DNA from: Amphiura filiformis
Lineage: Eukaryota > Echinodermata > Ophiuroidea > Amphilepidida > Amphiuridae
Reading direction: 5' to 3'
Assembly: GCF_039555335.1 (NCBI RefSeq)
Contig: NC_092644.1
Location: 47,284,428 to 47,348,427 of the forward strand
DNA: 64,000 bases
The position numbers and the translations under genes were made by a program. The notes under the pieces are model-generated. The model had not been told where the DNA came from. It saw only the letters and a program-made list of their open reading frames with translations, and did not search any database. Below are positions 32,260 to 41,849 of the stretch, one piece after another. Position 1 is the stretch's first letter, and the number at the start of each line of letters is the position of its first letter.

Positions 32260-33130
32260 TCATCTGTAAGTTACTACAAGAAATGTAAGTGAGATATTAA
32301 TTTACATCAAGCAAAAGGAAATTTACCCAATGCTCACCCAACACATAGGCAAAACTACCATTTGTTTTATTTAAACATTGTAAAAACATGACTTCACCAT
32401 GTTCACAGGTATTTAGGTAGGCCTGGCCCCATTTCCACATGACACATATGCAGAGTGGGCCCCTTGGGTCAGCGTTGAGGGAATTTGTCTGGTGAAGTTG
32501 CAGTGCGTCTAGTTGAAACAGTTGTTCCTGACGAAAAGGCTGTGATTGAGCATGTTGAGGGCTCTCTGGAACTGGTTGAATGTCATTGTTGGGGTCGATG
32601 TTAAAGGTGTCAGTATCTACGACTGTCTTCCTCTTCTTTCTCTCCTTAGTATCTTTTACTGTGGATGGTGTGTAGTTGCAGATTGGAAGCCCAGTTTTGA
32701 ATTTTGGTGTTCCTGCAAAATACCCCAACCCATCATCTCTATTCACAACGAGTAAAAATACATCTTGGTTGCAATCTGATTCCCCATCTTCTTCCATCAT
32801 TTCCACCATTTTCATGAGGTGCAGCTTTTTATGGGAAAGACAGCATCCCAGTGCCTTGCTGTCCAATGGTGCACTTGTTTTTGAACTTATTGGTGTTGCA
32901 GTTGTTTCAGCATGTTCAGAGCTTGGTCTGGCCATCGTGGCGGCTGAGGAGGCAGGAGTTTCGGATGGTTTGGATATTGGTGTTTGTCTGGCCATCGTTG
33001 AGGGTGACAAGGTTGGAGTTAAAATGTGTCCATCCCAAGCAGGGATCACAAGTTACACCAATTTCCTTCTTGTCATTTACCTGATTGTTGCACTCAACTC
33101 TGTACTTTCTCTTTACTTCCACAAACCATT
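32260..33130 (-). pseudogene. Transposon lineage, N-module copy 3 with Cys-rich patch
   Basis: The frame 33049-32297 (250 codons) reads ILTPTLSPSTMARQTPISKP, a shortened leader, CCLSHKKLHLMKMVEMMEED, NQDVFLLVVNRDDGLGYFAG, KERKKRKTVVDTDTFNIDPN and then a C-terminal part not open in the other copies (VMWKWGQAYLNTCEHGEVMF, GSFAYVLGEHWVNFLLLDVN). The upstream frame 33122-32916 adds VEVKRKYRVECNN and EIGVTCDPCLGWTHFNSN. The CDPC-x-x-W-x-H spacing resembles the end of a PHD finger, which is a weak suggestion. Array 2 follows directly upstream on the minus strand. Confidence 0.6.
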
Positions 33131-33229
33131 CCTGAGGTACTTTGTTTATAGTTTCATGAAATTTGTTCAGATCTTTGTTCTGTTGTCTACAAGTATCTGA
33201 TTATAAATCACACTTGAAAATCATGTTAT

Positions 33230-34290
33230 ATACTGGTGGTACCAACAGAGGATTGCTTGGTTGGGTATCATGATTTGGTTGAGTTGGCTTTGGATCTTTG
33301 GGTATATGAACAAGTTGTTTCTGAGCTACATCACCTATTGGTGGCACTACTGGAGAATTGCTTGGTTGGTTGGTATGCTTTGGTTGAGTTGGCTCTGGAT
33401 CTTTGGGTATATGAACAAGTTGTTTCTGAGCTACATCACCTATTGGTGGCACCACTGGAAAATTGCTTGGTTGGGTGTCATGATTTGGTTGAGTTGGCTT
33501 TGGATCTTTGTGTATAGGAACAAGTTGTTTCTAAGCTACGTCACCTATTGGTGGTACCACTGGAAAATTGCTTGGTAGTGTGTCATGATTTGATTGAGTT
33601 GGCTTTGGATTTTTTGGTACAGGAACAAGTTGTTTCTGAGCTAAATCACATACTGGTGGCACCACTGGAGAATTGATTAGTTGGTTATCATGATTTGGTT
33701 GAGTTGGCTTTGGATCTTTGTGTATAGGAACAAGTTGTTTCTAAGCTACATCACCTATTGGTGGTACCACTGGAAAATTGCTTGGTAGTGTGTCATGATT
33801 TGATTGAGTTGGCTTTGGATCTTTTGGTACAGGAACAAGTTGTTTCTGAGCTAAATCACATACTGGTGGCACCACTGGAGAATTGCTTAGTTGGTTATCA
33901 TGATTTGGTTGAGTTGGCTTTGGATCTTTGTGTATAGGAACAAGTTGTTTCTAAGCTACATCACCTATTGGTGGTACCACTGGAAAATTGCTTGGTAGTG
34001 TGTCATGATTTGATTGAGTTGGCTTTGGATCTTTTGGTACAGGAACAAGTTGTTTCTGAGCTAAATCACATACTGGTGGTATCACTGGAGATTGCTTGGT
34101 TGGTTATCATGATTTGGTTGAGTTGGCTCTGGATCTTTGGGTATAGGAACAAGTTGTTTCTTTGCGACATCACATACTGGTGGCACCACTGGAGATTGCT
34201 TAGTTGGTTTTCATGATTTGGTTGAGTTGGCTTTGGATCTTTGAGTATAGGAACAAGTTGTTTCTGAGCTAAATCACCATACCGGGGAAA
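33230..34290 (-). repeat. 105 bp minisatellite, array 2, with 210 bp higher-order repeat
   Basis: About ten units of the same 105 bp repeat as array 1. From 33455 to 33201 the units are open. Between about 33540 and 34070 they alternate as two types (PPVCDLAQKQLVPVPKDPKP and PPIGDVA-stop-KQLVPIHKDP), giving a 210 bp dimer. The second type carries the same in-frame stop (CTA on the plus strand) at 33531, 33741 and 33951, exactly 210 bp apart. The dimer therefore multiplied as DNA after the copy stopped coding. Confidence 0.9.
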
Positions 34291-34299
34291 CTTGTCATG

Positions 34300-35040
34300 T
34301 TGCATTTGGGCAGAAAAATTGCCCGGTGACCATGACTTTCAAGCGTGTACTTGAGTTTAGTTTTCTCATTCTTAAAGTCTTTGTGGCTTTCAAGAATACA
34401 GATCATGTCTTTCAGTTTCTTGGCTTGGAGTTCTTCTGCGGAATACACTCTTTCAAGAAGAATTTGTTTGGAAAGTTACTGGTGAATGATCCCTTTTTCA
34501 TTAGTATGTGTTCTTCTTTTTCTGGCTCGGCCAACTTTGTTCGCCAAGTTAAGGCAGCGTCAATCAACATGGAATTAAGTTTAAGTTCTTCCTCCAAATT
34601 GTTTACCTTTTCTGTGAGTTCTACATTTCTATCTTCCAAACCGACAACATAATCATCATTTTTATTTCGCTGTCTTTTTTCTAATCTTGTATATTTTGCC
34701 TTCAAGTTTTTGACATTACTTGATAATTTTTGTTTTTTTGCTGTCATGATATCCATTTTGGTCTCTAGGCTTGCTTGGCTCTGTTTCGCAGCGTTCAATT
34801 TTGATCGTGTTTCAGAAAGGTTCCTTTTATGTCTCAATTCTCGTCTTTTATCCACAAATTGCTTCTGTGGAGAGGGTCGTTGTTTATAAAGTTCATCAAC
34901 TTCTTGTTTCAGGGTGTCGCGTTCAGAAGTGAGTTGTTCATTAGCTTCAGTTAATAAATCTCCTTCATATTTTGTCATTGTTATTGCCTTTTTAGATTTT
35001 CTTGGCTTTGGGCCATGAACTTCAGGAAGGGTATAGAGCG
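34300..35040 (-). pseudogene. Transposon lineage, coiled-coil ORF
   Basis: The frame 34978-34412 (188 codons) is almost entirely heptad-rich: LTEANEQLTSERDTLKQEVD, LSETRSKLNAAKQSQASLET, KLSSNVKNLKAKYTRLEKRQ and RNVELTEKVNNLEEELKLNS. It ends in a mixed region KLAEPEKEEHILMKKGSFTS. In the same frame, upstream of the first ATG, it is open for some 35 codons to about 35085 (KKNWEETLYTLPEVHGPKPR, KSKKAIT), so the true start is further upstream and it probably continues from the 2A-containing segment at 35121-35582. The long coiled coil would mediate oligomerisation. Downstream (34411-34300) similarity to 28136-28330 shows that it leads into the minisatellite. Confidence 0.6.
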
Positions 35041-35120
35041 TTTCCTCCCAATTCTTTTTATTATCTGGATTTTTGCTGGATTTCTTTCATACATTTGCCG
35101 CGTTTAATCATAAGTTCTCC

Positions 35121-35582
35121 CTACTGGTATTGAATATTCCTTGGCCAATGGTCTCCATCTACAGGAAAGTCTGGAAGGAGACTCTTCAGCCACTTCACCA
35201 CTGTTGGCCAAGATGCTTTACTTTCTTTGCGGAGGTTGTTCAGCTGATGGATATGCTTGTTACGTAAGTTGTCTGGGATGGGAGCTACTATTTCATCACA
35301 TTTCAACTTCTGTAGCAAATCTGTATGTAACAGCTGTGTCTCTGGATCTGGTCCGGGGTTAGATTCAATATCACCACATGTTGTAAGTTGGTCAAATCTT
35401 GCTGGCATGAAGGCAACAACCGAAGCAACTGACAAGGTTAAAAATGTCACTCCTCCGATTCCCAATTGTATTTCACCACCAGAAAATACAACTTCAATAC
35501 GAGTGGCTGGTCTTGATGCTTTTGAACTTGGCATCTTGAACCGCCCTATGCGTTGACACCACACATCTATGCTAACACCCAT
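35121..35582 (-). CDS. ORF with hydrophobic segment and 2A ribosome-skipping motif
   Basis: A 153-codon frame. Residues 1-40 are unassigned and moderately basic. Residues 41-60 (GIGGVTFLTLSVASVVAFMP) are hydrophobic, signal- or membrane-like. Residues 69-78 are CGDIESNPGP, a canonical 2A motif (D-x-E-x-N-P-G-P), at which ribosomes skip the Gly-Pro bond and release the upstream part. Residues 79-153 are polar and end in a Trp/Pro-containing stretch (WPTVVKWLKSLLPDFPVDGD). A hydrophobic segment joined to 2A recalls the 2A-type signal sequences reported in sea urchin proteins and 2A peptides of non-LTR retroelements. The frame is preceded by a strong splice acceptor and followed by the coiled-coil frame after one stop, so it may be an exon and the first part of the large transposon's product, or an unrelated neighbour. 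Function is unproven. Confidence 0.65.
   Translation of the reverse strand: MGVSIDVWCQRIGRFKMPSSKASRPATRIEVVFSGGEIQLGIGGVTFLTLSVASVVAFMPARFDQLTTCGDIESNPGPDPETQLLHTDLLQKLKCDEIVAPIPDNLRNKHIHQLNNLRKESKASWPTVVKWLKSLLPDFPVDGDHWPRNIQYQ
35349..35372 (-). other. 2A peptide core (D-I-E-S-N-P-G-P)
   Basis: The minus strand reads GATATTGAATCTAACCCCGG followed by ACCA. All eight signature positions are present and the preceding Gly is also typical. Confidence 0.9.
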
Positions 35583-35600
35583 CTGAAAAGGAAAAAAAAA
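35583..35600 (-). promoter_or_regulatory. Splice acceptor before the 2A ORF
   Basis: On the minus strand a long pyrimidine tract (TTTTTTTTTTCCTTTTCAG) ends directly before ATGGGTGTTAG. An acceptor of this quality immediately before the ATG suggests that the frame starts an exon and that further coding sequence may lie upstream. No matching donor has been identified. Confidence 0.55.
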
Positions 35601-35798
35601 TAACGCAAGTATTAATTACCAATTGAAAATTTGGCCAGGGGTCCCCCCTACCCTGCGGGTCGCAAGCTCACAGATCATCCAAAATATGTCTCCACATTTT
35701 GGATGCCCGATCAAAATATTTATTAAAAAAATAAAAATGTTTACAAATTACAAATTTTTATATTAATTAATTACTAATTAAGTAGTAAAACCTTGCAT

Positions 35799-35837
35799 TT
35801 CACACGTTAGAACGATCATAATGAGCAATAGAAATGC
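35799..35837. repeat. 39 bp direct repeat, left copy
   Basis: TTTCACACGTTAGAACGATC followed by ATAATGAGCAATAGAAATG. It recurs at 37924-37962 with a single difference. The pair brackets the gag-like pseudogene. Confidence 0.9.
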
Positions 35838-36002
35838 TAGGTGCCGTGACATATAACGCCCAAAGCTCCCCATCAATATGAGCGTGTGGGTTGCAATTGC
35901 TGCCGCATGCGGAAATACTGGTCGTACGTACGCCAGCCCCACTTACCAAACCTTGATGCTGCAGTCCTGACTGTATCCATATACTTAAGCATCTCTTGAA
36001 GC

Positions 36003-36015
36003 CCCCCCCCCCCGG
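36003..36015. repeat. C13 homopolymer run
   Basis: A run of 13 C near the end of the gag-like gene; a likely site of length variation and of the frame loss there. Confidence 0.7.
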
Positions 36016-36369
36016 GTGTGCTTCTAAATACACTGCACTAAATACCAGAAAAACTGATGTCCATGAGTGTATGCTTGTGATTACCCGTTTTATCTTTGAC
36101 CGGTTTGATTTACAGAAAGCGCCATGCCACGCTCATCATCAAATTGTTTGCTTAGGTCGCTAATTTTCTCCAATAGCATAGCTAAGTCTACATACTCCCC
36201 ATTGATTATTTTTGTTTTTATATTTTGCAGTACCGACACCCCCAAAGGGCTGCACACTGATACCAATGGTGAAAAACCTAACTGATGCTGGCTAATATCA
36301 TCCATGGTCACATATGGTGATAATACTGGTGCACGAGGAATATTGTTCAATGTACCTGTGAAATTATTA

Positions 36370-36600
36370 GCATTGATATTTTGGCCGACCATACTTGTAC
36401 TAGCATTGACATTTTGGCCAACCATACTTGTACCAGCATTGACATTTTGGTCGACCATATTTGTACCAGCATTGACATTTTGGCCAACCATACTTGTACC
36501 AGTATTGACATTTTGGCGGCCATACTTGTACCAGCATTGACATTTTGGCCGACTATACTCGTACCAGCATTGCTATTTTGGTCAACCATACTTATACCCG
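36370..36600 (-). repeat. 30 bp coding minisatellite in the gag-like gene
   Basis: Seven to eight units of CATACTTGTACCAGCATTGA followed by CATTTTGGCC, encoding (V)-GQNVNAGTSM. One unit (36513-36530) has lost a base, which breaks the frame. Confidence 0.85.
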
Positions 36601-37923
36601 CTTGAGATGAGCTAACGCCCCTCGACATAAAGGCTGTATTGATTGGATTTACACCACTCAAATTAATGACCTGATTAGTCCCTGAACCCACATCCATGAC
36701 ATTTGAATGTACTGCATTACATGTAGTATTCAACCGAAGCATATTTGATGCATTATTGCTCACAGTAGTCGCACCCGTACCATTCAAAGTATTTATATCT
36801 ATGACCCGATCATTCCATCTACCTGCCGTATTCACTGTGTTACTATTTGTGGCATTATTTGACGACATACTCAATGGTAATGTGCATACATCATTTACAT
36901 TCATCGTGTTATTTACACTCGATGACAACATGGGCATCGATCTATTTACATTCAACACACTATTATTTGCATATGTCCTTTGTAAAAGCTGGTCAGCTAT
37001 GGATCTTGGTCCAGGCACTTCTTCTTGTCTCACCATTCTCACCACACGATCTCCTTGTACATATTCAAACTCTGGTATTGGTATTTGGTTGCTACCCCTG
37101 ATCATATTCATGTTCCCCTGGCATGACTGGTACTTGTTGTTGTACAAATCCACCCTGCGCACCTGGTATTGGTTCATGACCCACGTCGGCCGCCGGTATT
37201 GGCACATGTTCTTGTTGATCTTGACCTTCTGGTGGGGGGGGGGGCCCCAACGCAGCTGGTGCATTTGAGTGTGTTCCACGGCCTCGGCCACGCCCTCGAT
37301 CTCGACCCCTACCACCACGACCTCGACCACGGTTTTGACTGGGTACAGTTACGTCTTCGTTGTGAAAATCAAGCATCTTATAGCTTGTGCTTGCGATCTT
37401 GTCTGTCTCTCATTTCTATCCATATCTGCTGGCACCGCCCGATTTAAAGTGCGTAAATTCGAGCTTGGTATTCGAAATCTCTGTGTTGACTTCCTACGAC
37501 CGGCATTTTTATGACGTTTCTCTGCTTCAGACTTTTCAGTTTAGTCCTATGTTTTTATACCACGAAACTCAGTGTTGTTGTACGGGTACGATGTATCTTA
37601 AAGCACAGAGTAGTAGCAATATAAGCTTACCGGCAATGATGAATTCTCTGAGATAATTGATAAGTCAAACACACTGGCGGTTGATGATCGGAGAGCAGAA
37701 TTTTTTTTTTAGATGTTGTCTTGTATGATTTCAAACCAACAATGATTTGATCACCAGGATCATGTCCCAAACCCGCGACATTGCGACAACTCTCATTGGT
37801 TCCCGGGTCAATCACCACAATGCTGGCATGACAACATGACCTCTGACCCGGTAAACAATTGGAATCGCCACTTTCTCAGCAAGGGCAAATTGAGTTTAAC
37901 TTGTTGCACATCGTTAAACTTTA

Positions 37924-37962
37924 TTTCACATGTTAGAACGATCATAATGAGCAATAGAAATG
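37924..37962. repeat. 39 bp direct repeat, right copy
   Basis: TTTCACATGTTAGAACGATC followed by ATAATGAGCAATAGAAATG; the partner of 35799-35837, 2.1 kb away. Weaker similarity extends some 20 bp to the left. Confidence 0.9.
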
Positions 37963-38059
37963 AAACAAAGCCATCAGACCACACCCAAACATGCCCACGT
38001 CTGCCCCGAAACAACCCGAGATTCACCATTACATTCACCGCATAGCGCACTGCCGGGTA

Positions 38060-38451
38060 TTTTGCCATGCGGCGGCTTATACAATCAAGGGCCTGTGCTC
38101 TGTGACACTGGAAGTTGTCTTTGTGGCATTGACAAGAGAGCTGGAATATGTTTTCTCCCTTCCAATGGTGATCTCTATTTCTGACCATTGTTTTGATATG
38201 ACTCTATTGAACATGAGTGATGGGTGGACATTACAAAACAGATGGTCAAGGATGTGTCCCGAATCAAGTTTGGCAGCAACCCGCTCTTCTACCCCAAAGT
38301 TGTGGGCAGTTTGGTCTGTGATAACAAAGTCAATTTTTTCAAACAGAGACTTGGAATCTACACCACTTGCTGCAGAAAGAATATATAACATGGCGAGTGT
38401 CGGTTCTGCTAGGTTGTCTCTACATTCAGAAGCTATACTAAAGGTGGGCAA
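38060..38451 (-). pseudogene. Transposase-like fragment with a catalytic Asp motif
   Basis: The 124-codon frame 38451-38077 reads LYILSAASGVDSKSLFEKID, FVITDQTAHNFGVEERVAAK, LDSGHILDHLFCNVHPSLMF and RVISKQWSEIEITIGREKTY. The 'F-V-I-T-D-x-T-A-H-N' strand followed by 'L-x-C-N-x-H-P' looks like the second catalytic Asp of an RNase H-fold transposase and the Cys/His stretch behind it, a family I remember from cnidarian and echinoderm genomes but cannot name. A frameshift near 38080 leads to QALDCISRRMAKYP in the frame 38188-37808. The 39 bp repeat at 37924 lies just beyond. Confidence 0.45.
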
Positions 38452-38499
38452 GCTTCTATGTGGTCCGGTAGGTCTGAGGCCATGAACAGAGCATGGTTG

Positions 38500-39700
38500 T
38501 TAGATGGCATGTAGAACAGTATTAATTTTTAAGCAAAGTTGAACACTGATTGCGCTATCTATCTTTAATCTTGTTTGCATCTTTGCAAGGGGTAGACACT
38601 TGTATAATGACATAGAAACATTTTTAAAAATGAGTAACAAATAGCAAGGACATTTTCTAAAAATATTATTGGGCTAAATTATACTTAAAATATATGTAAA
38701 TAGCACCCTCAATTTGCACACACATATATAAATTATTTAATAAAAATTACAACAAAAAATGCAGAAAAAGATGAAATTTTTGATAAAGAAAGGAAAATCT
38801 ATGTTAAAAATAGCTAAAAAAATATATGTGTATATTAGTATGATAGCGGTTGGTATTTTCCAGGTTTAGAATTGAATATAATCTTTTGTTAAAATGGTCA
38901 CATCAAACAACTGTGAGAGAAAGAACCTTCATCTTGATAGGTAACATCTTGGTATGGCCAAACATTTGTTCACAGTCAATGTTTTAGAGCCACGATTTTG
39001 GAATAGGTCCAGATGGTCTGATTAGTCTGGCAGCTTTAGGTCGTGGTTTTCTTGCTGGAAACGGTTGCATGATGCACTATGTAAATCTTGTATTTATTAT
39101 TACAGTTACTTTCTATTTCAACTCCATAAGGCTAATGAAATGAAATATATGAGAAATATGAAAACCTCAGTGAAATATGAGGTCATGATTTCATTATTCA
39201 TTTTTTGGAAAATTTCACTATTGTCAAAACTTTCATTATTTGCATGTGATCATTCTTGGCATTATTACCTGTATACATCGATACTGCATTGTATATATGC
39301 TTTAATTCACTAAATCAACATTTAGGGTGTTGGGTTCAGCATAAATTTTTGCTAGTTGCAATCTGGTTTTCCCTACATGAATAACAGTGATTTGAAATTG
39401 ACAATCATCACTCTCATCATCTGCATTTTCCAACAATTTTTTCAAAACATCAACAAAAGAATACTGTTCAACTAAACTTTAAATCATCCACAGAATCTCC
39501 GTCATCCCCTCCTCACTGATTTTTAGAGGGATGAAAAGTATGAAAAATAAAATACATGTATCAGATGAAATATTAAAAACAAACAGACGAAGAAACTAAA
39601 CTACCCAACTGTTATCGTATACTTCGCGTCAAAAAATTTAATTATAATGGGGAAAAAAATTGACAGATTGACAATTCTAAGTGACAGAATGACAATTCTT
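38500..39700. other. No gene seen
   Basis: Strongly AT-rich, with frames of no recognisable content. It may contain decayed parts of the gene on the right. Confidence 0.4.
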
Positions 39701-39709
39701 TTCAGAGTC

Positions 39710-40955
39710 TTTCTAGATTCATGGTGTTTTTGATAAAAAGTTCATCCATGAACATTTTAAAACACTCGGCAGATACAACATTTCTTTCAATCCAATCCAA
39801 AGCTATTCTGTAATCAGGATGTTCTTTTATCATCTGAATCTTTTCAGAAAAACATCTTAATATAACAGGTTACAGTCATAACATCCATGTTCACAGTCGA
39901 GTTCTAAATCTTGTGTGCAAATGTCCATCACTTTGTAAATCGTGCTTCCAGAGCACAAAGCTTCCTATCAAATGGATGCGGTGACATAAAAATCTTTCAA
40001 GTTCTTCAGAGTCTTTTCCAAGTCTTGAAAATCTGTGTCCATCCAACATTGTAAGAATTCCTGAATTGTCCTCTCAAAATTTCTCGCTCTATTGTTGAGC
40101 CACAGGGTGTTACAGGTCTCGATGAATAGCAGATTCAAGTAATCTATTGTTGAGCCACAGGGTGTTACAGGTCTCGATGAATAGCAGATTCAAGTAATGT
40201 TTATTTACTTTGGATTCAGCTTCAAGGTACAGCTCTGATGCAAAAGGATCTCCTAAAGGCTCCAAACACATATGCTGGTCCTAGAAGGGGTGATCTATTA
40301 TGCACCTGTTACACCATGTCTCCAAGGTGGATGTGTAAGCAAAGAGTATTTGGTCTGTGTACAAGTACTTCAGCAATTTTCGTACTTCTTCCACCTCCTT
40401 AGCTTTTTGCACACTCTAGACGACTCCTGTATAATGGAGTGAGCTTCTAGTATACACCATATGAGTCTTAAATAATGATGAAAGAGAGGTCTGATCTTCA
40501 GGATAGTTGGTGATATTGTGACTTTCTCAAAAAATCTGTTCGCTCGTTTTATACGATTTAAAGCCACATCCACCGGTTGCTCTTATTATCACCTATAATA
40601 TTCTATGTATATCCATATCCATAGCTTGAGGCTGGTCCCCAGCATTATTACCCTGAACGCCAATATCTTTCGGGTAAACACCATGCAGATTTCCACATTC
40701 ACACTCCATGACCAAACTAATGTAGGGATTATTTTGTGATCTTTCGCAAAAACATAAATTTGTCATGATATCCGATACTTTCTTCAAACCCCTCGTCTTG
40801 TCCCTCGTCAGTTATACACTGGTGATCCAGCGTTAGAATATGGTAACGCATCGTCACATTTGACACATTGAAAAACTTCTGACAACTTTCCCTCTTCTTC
40901 CATGTACTGCCATGGTTGGTAATACATTTCTTCAAATGTATGATTTTTATCATAA
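39710..40955 (-). pseudogene. Unidentified decayed gene (~400 codons)
   Basis: Frames on the minus strand run in order: IHLKKCITNHGSTWKKRESC, ISLVMECECGNLHGVYPKD, VALNRIKRANRFFEKVTISP, LIWCILEAHSIIQESSRV, VEEVRKLLKYLYTDQILFAY, TSTLETWCNRCIIDHPF, stop, MCLEPLGDPFASELYLEAES, VNKHYLNLLFIETCNTLWLN, FERTIQEFLQCWMDTDFQDL, EKTLKNLKDFYVTASI, two stops, ICTQDLELDCEHGCYDC, IQMIKEHPDYRIALDWIERN and VVSAECFKMFMDEL. Base and residue use is protein-like throughout, and the breaks are isolated (nonsense codons, frameshifts, a 55 bp tandem duplication), so this is a once-functional gene of perhaps 400 residues or more. I do not recognise the family; a host gene relic, a transposon gene or an old viral gene are all possible. 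Confidence 0.5.
40090..40199. repeat. 55 bp tandem duplication
   Basis: CTATTGTTGAGCCACAGGGT through GTCTCGATGAATAGCAGATT and CAAGTAAT occurs twice head to tail. 55 is not a multiple of three, so it breaks the decayed gene at 39710-40955. Confidence 0.9.
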
Positions 40956-41238
40956 GCTTTATTTATAACTTTCCGTTCATGGATGAATGAGCTATGTTGT
41001 TACATGGAATACATGACCAGCTGATCACAGGTCATTGTGCTTGCACAAGCAGTAATGGAGGTCAACTCAATCAGGTGAAATAGCAGTTCGCTGATTGGTC
41101 AATTATGTTCGCATGGGGTATACCCTTATTTGGAAATTGACTGTACTGCAGTAGACTTGGTCTGGTATTGTATTTTTATCCCATATGTGCCAAGTGTTTC
41201 TAGACCTGGATCCATTCACTATGTGGACGGAGATTAAG

Positions 41239-41840
41239 CCATTTGGTCTAATACCATTTAATCTAATATCCATTTCGTCTACATCCATTACGTCTAAACC
41301 CATTAAGTCTATATCCACTACATCCAATAATCATTTGGTCCTTTAACCATTTGGTCCGATAACCATTTGGTCCAATAACCATTTAGTCTAATGACCAATA
41401 AGTCTAAACCATTTAATCTAACAACCATTTAGTCTAATACCCGTTTGGTCTATAACCAATAGATCTAATACCCATTTGGTCTAATACTCATTTGGTCTAC
41501 AAACCATTTAGTCTTACAAGCATTTAGTTTATTAATAAATAGACGAAATGGTATTAGACTAACTGGTTATTAGACCATCTGATATTAGACCTAACGATTA
41601 TTAGAATAAATGGGTATTATTCAAATGGTAATTAAAGAAATATTAGACCAAATGGTTATTAGACTATATGGTTAGTAGACATACCGGTTATTAGACCAAA
41701 CAATATTAGACTAAATGGACATTAGACTATATGATTATTAGACTAAGTGGCAATTAGCCTGTCTGGTAATAGACCAATTGACTAAATATAGACTAAATGG
41801 GAATTAGACGAAATGGTATTAGACCAAATGGCAATAGACC
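41239..41840. repeat. Mirror-image array of a ~16 bp 'CCATTTGGTCTAATA' unit
   Basis: From 41239 to 41520 the unit runs as CCATTTGGTCTAATA (with variants CCATTTAGTC, CCATTTCGTC, CCATTACGTC). From 41530 to 41840 the same unit runs inverted (GACCAAATGGTTATTA, GACGAAATGGTATTA). About 17 units lie on each side of a short centre, giving a degenerate palindrome of 600 bp. Units vary mostly at the base after CATTT. Confidence 0.9.
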
Positions 41841-41849
41841 ATGTGGACA

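Larger units (their letters stand above)
35800..37376 (-). pseudogene. gag-like ORF of a DIRS/tyrosine-recombinase-type retroelement
   Basis: The start at 37376 opens an Arg/Gly-rich leader (GRGRGGRGRDRGRGRGRG) and a Pro-rich linker. A frameshift near 37100 leads to NQIPIPEFEYVQGDRVVRMV and a long Asn/Thr/Ser-rich region. A further 1 bp deletion in a repeat unit moves to the frame 36491-36090, with QNVNAGTSMVG repeats, GVSVLQNIKTKIINGEYVDL and AMLLEKISDLSKQ. Beyond a stop, EMLKYMDTVRTAASRFGKWG, WRTYDQYFRMRQQ and HIDGELWALYVT follow in two frames to about 35800. 'P-L-G-x-x-V-x-x-x-I-K-x-K-I-x-x-G-E-Y-V-D-L' and 'W-R-x-Y-D-x-x-F-R ... I-D-x-E-L-W' are the blocks I associate with gag of DIRS-type elements. 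Reverse transcriptase and recombinase are absent here. Confidence 0.6.

Noticed and set aside
35121..35582. Integrated RNA virus, because of the 2A motif
   Set aside because: There is no capsid, helicase, protease or RNA polymerase sequence nearby, and 2A motifs are known in animal genes and retroelements.
37269..37514. Plus-strand ORFs rich in Ser/Thr and His opposite the RGG leader
   Set aside because: Antisense shadows of the Arg/Gly-rich start of the gag-like gene.
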